From contig JACQRG010000050.1 in the NCBI GenBank assembly GCA_016206565.1, forward strand, positions 1 through 7,142: a stretch of 7,142 bases of DNA, in the 5' to 3' direction. Origin of the DNA: Candidatus Omnitrophota bacterium (GTDB lineage: Bacteria > Omnitrophota > Gorgyraeia > Aquiviventales > Aquiviventaceae). A program made the position numbers and the translations under genes. This document shows positions 5,222-7,142 of the stretch, piece after piece (within the stretch, counting starts at the first letter, position 1; each line of letters begins with the position of its first letter). The notes under the pieces are model-generated. The model ran no database searches, was not told the origin of the DNA, and saw only the letters and a list, made by a program, of their open reading frames with translations.

Positions 5222-6847
5222 GTGAACAGCGTCGAACTCTACGACACCACGTTGCGGGATGGGGCGCAGACCGAGGGGATCTCCTACTCGGTGACGGACA
5301 AGCTGCGCATCGCGGAGCGGCTCGGTGCCTTGGGCGTGGCCTACATCGAGGGCGGCTGGCCCGGCTCCAACCCGAAGGACGCGGAGTTGTTCCGACGCGC
5401 CAAGGCGCTGCGCCTGGGCCGCTCCACGCTGGTGGCCTTCGGCAGCACCGCCCGGGCCGGCCACGTGGCCAAGGACCCGAACCTGCGCGCGCTCCTGAAG
5501 GCCGGCACGCCCGTCGTCACCATCTTCGGCAAGACCTGGGACCTGCACGTCACCGAGGTGCTCAAGATCTCCCTGGAGGAGAACCTCAAGGTCATCGAGC
5601 AGTCGGTCGCGTTCCTCAAGCGCCGCGGCCGGACCGTGTTCTACGACGCCGAGCACTACTTCGACGGCTACAAGGCCAACAGCGACTACGCGCTCAAGAC
5701 GCTCTCCGCGGCCGTGGCCGGCGGGGCCGAGGCCGTCATCTTCTGCGACACCAACGGCGGCAGCCTGCCCGCCGAGATCCGCGACTGCATCCAGGCCGCC
5801 AAGGCGCACCTGCGGCTGCCTGAGCTGGGCATCCACGCGCACAACGACTCGGACCTGGCGGTGGCCAACAGCCTGGCCGCGGTGCAGGCCGGCTGCCGGC
5901 AGGTGCAGGGCACCATCAACGGCTACGGCGAGCGGTGCGGCAACGCCAACCTGGTCTCCCTCGCCGCGGTGCTGGAGCTCAAGCTGGGCGTGCGCTGCCT
6001 GCCGCCGGGCAAGCTCAAGGAGCTGGCCGAGACCTCGCACTTCGTCGCCGAGGTCAGCAACATGTCCCAGCACCCGAGCCAGCCGTTCGTGGGCGCGAGG
6101 GCCTTCGCGCACAAGGGCGGGGTGCACGTCAACGCAGTCATGAAGAACCCCAGGACCTACGAGCACATTGACCCGGCCGCGGTGGGCAACCAGCGCAAGA
6201 TCCTGGTCTCGGAGCTCTCCGGCCGCTCCTCGCTGGTGCTCAAGGCCAAGCAGTACGACCTGGGGCTGGCCAAGGAGACGCCCGAGGCCAAGCGGCTGCT
6301 CAAGCTGCTGCAGCGGATGGAGCATGAGGGCTACCACTTCGAGGCGGCCGAGGGCTCCTTCGAGCTGCTGCTCAAGCGGCACCTGAAGCGCTACAAGCCG
6401 TTCTTCACGCTGGAGGGCTTCCGCGTCATCATGGAGAGGCGCGGCAAGCACATCGGCTCGGAGGCCAGCGTCAAGGTCAAGGTGGACGGCACCCCGGAGC
6501 AAACCGCTGCGGAAGGCGACGGTCCTGTCAACGCGCTGGACAACGCCATCCGCAAGGCGCTCAAGCCATTCTACCCGACGCTCGCCCGCATGCACCTGAC
6601 CGATTTCAAGGTGCGCGTGCTCGACGAGAAGGCCGGCACCGCGGCCAAGGTGCGCGTCATCATCCAGTCCCAGGACGAGCATGACTCTTGGGGCACGGTC
6701 GGCGTGTCCGAGAACATCATCGAGGCGAGCTGGCAGGCGCTGGCGGACTCGATTGAGTACAAGCTCCTCAAAGACCAAACGAACCACACGCCAGCAACAA
6801 GCAACAAGCGACAAGCAACAAGGAAGGCCCGTGCCCTGCGCCGTTGA
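5222..6847 (+). CDS. cimA: (R)-citramalate synthase
   Basis: This 541-residue enzyme condenses pyruvate and acetyl-CoA to citramalate, opening the threonine-independent route to isoleucine. The TIM-barrel domain shows LYDTTLRDGAQ (6-16) with R12 and D13, and YIEGGWPGSNPKD (41-53), which is typical of the long citramalate-synthase family rather than of LeuA. HAHND (205-209) carries two metal-binding His, and GYGERCGNAN (234-243) completes the site. AFAHKGGVHVNA (294-305) and the C-terminal LeuA-dimer regulatory domain (about 395-515, with AAEGDGPVNALDNAIRKAL) follow. The last complete family block is GTVGVSENIIEASWQALADSIEYKL. The final 24 or so residues (from about K517) are an unusual Arg/Lys/Thr-rich tail written in AGCAACA heptamers. 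It starts with GTG, three bases after lysC, behind a good Shine-Dalgarno sequence, so it is very likely co-transcribed with lysC. Confidence 0.95.
   Translation: MNSVELYDTTLRDGAQTEGISYSVTDKLRIAERLGALGVAYIEGGWPGSNPKDAELFRRAKALRLGRSTLVAFGSTARAGHVAKDPNLRALLKAGTPVVTIFGKTWDLHVTEVLKISLEENLKVIEQSVAFLKRRGRTVFYDAEHYFDGYKANSDYALKTLSAAVAGGAEAVIFCDTNGGSLPAEIRDCIQAAKAHLRLPELGIHAHNDSDLAVANSLAAVQAGCRQVQGTINGYGERCGNANLVSLAAVLELKLGVRCLPPGKLKELAETSHFVAEVSNMSQHPSQPFVGARAFAHKGGVHVNAVMKNPRTYEHIDPAAVGNQRKILVSELSGRSSLVLKAKQYDLGLAKETPEAKRLLKLLQRMEHEGYHFEAAEGSFELLLKRHLKRYKPFFTLEGFRVIMERRGKHIGSEASVKVKVDGTPEQTAAEGDGPVNALDNAIRKALKPFYPTLARMHLTDFKVRVLDEKAGTAAKVRVIIQSQDEHDSWGTVGVSENIIEASWQALADSIEYKLLKDQTNHTPATSNKRQATRKARALRR
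6793..6820 (+). repeat. Four tandem AGCAACA heptamers in the cimA 3' end
   Basis: The heptamer AGCAACA occurs four times in a row (6793-6799, 6800-6806, 6807-6813, 6814-6820); the third reads AGCGACA. Because seven is not a multiple of three, the peptide repeats only every seven residues, giving ATSNKRQ followed by AT. The sequence is much richer in A than the surrounding coding DNA, which suggests inserted or expanded repeat material rather than original cimA sequence. Confidence 0.85.
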
Positions 6848-6882
6848 CCGCCTGTGTTGCATGTTGCTTGTCGCCTGTTGCT
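6800..6882 (+). repeat. Long inverted repeat across the cimA stop codon
   Basis: Bases 6800-6820 pair with 6862-6882 at 20 of 21 positions, with the one mismatch at 6807/6875, leaving a 41-base loop that contains the cimA stop (6845-6847). The left arm is coding and made of heptamers; the right arm is intergenic. In RNA this would be a strong stem. No T-run follows, so it is not a classic intrinsic terminator, but it could protect the mRNA 3' end, slow transcription or mask the valS start. Confidence 0.85.
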
Positions 6883-6887
6883 AACGC

Positions 6888-7142
<255 letters not shown>

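Noticed and set aside
4688..6862. 724-codon open frame on the minus strand
   Set aside because: It lies antisense to lysC and cimA, which have strong protein motifs. It is His/Arg/Leu/Val-rich with no recognisable domain, as expected from the GC-rich third-position bias of the genes opposite.
6844..6872. Promoter for valS starting with TTGACC over the cimA stop
   Set aside because: No acceptable -10 hexamer stands 16-18 bases downstream; the region there is the inverted-repeat arm.
6793..6882. CRISPR array
   Set aside because: The units are only 7 bases, directly adjacent without spacers, and partly coding.

Overview
The window comes from a high-GC bacterial chromosome, roughly two-thirds G+C by eye. 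It holds one tightly packed gene cluster, entirely on the + strand, for the aspartate family of amino acids and for citramalate synthesis. Gene order is gpsA (3' end) - tRNA-Pro(GGG) - hom - thrC - a degenerate phosphoglycerate-mutase/'proposed homoserine kinase' family gene - lysC - cimA - valS (5' end). The proteins are bacterial. The gene order, a 'proposed homoserine kinase' family gene next to hom/thrC, the TATAAT-type promoter and the AGCAACA heptamer repeats suggest an uncultured, environmental lineage. Something like Omnitrophota is a low-confidence guess that the sequence alone cannot confirm.

Region 1 (1-387): the last 45 codons of gpsA, then a perfect TTGACA -35 element overlapping the gpsA stop codon, then a tRNA locus. 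The intact tRNA-Pro(GGG) lies at 282-358. An exact 32-bp copy of its 5' part starts exactly 100 bp upstream. The 68 bp between the two copies can form two mutually exclusive hairpins, and one of them shows the same ATGGGGT loop as the tRNA anticodon loop.

Region 2 (388-2777): hom and thrC, overlapping by one base (TGATG). Together they cover the homoserine and threonine steps, but the homoserine kinase between them is missing. Region 3 (2778-5218): a new promoter with a perfect TATAAT sits 11 bases before the next ATG, which suggests a leaderless mRNA. It drives a 381-residue protein clearly of the archaeal-type phosphoglycerate mutase family (the subgroup proposed to be homoserine kinases), in which most metal-binding and catalytic residues are gone. 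That gene overlaps lysC by ATGA. lysC has a strong in-frame internal Shine-Dalgarno/ATG that could give a separate regulatory beta subunit.

Region 4 (5219-7142): cimA, with a GTG start and a good Shine-Dalgarno, makes citramalate for isoleucine without using threonine. Its last codons are written in AGCAACA heptamers, which form one arm of a long inverted repeat spanning the stop codon. valS begins 5 bases past the other arm with no visible ribosome binding site.

The most interesting items are the pseudoenzyme in the homoserine-kinase slot, the duplicated tRNA 5' half with its switch-like insert, the possible lysC alpha/beta arrangement, and an apparent avoidance of the palindrome RTCGAY. 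That hexamer is absent from the window, and Ile-Asp and Val-Asp codon choices appear to avoid it.
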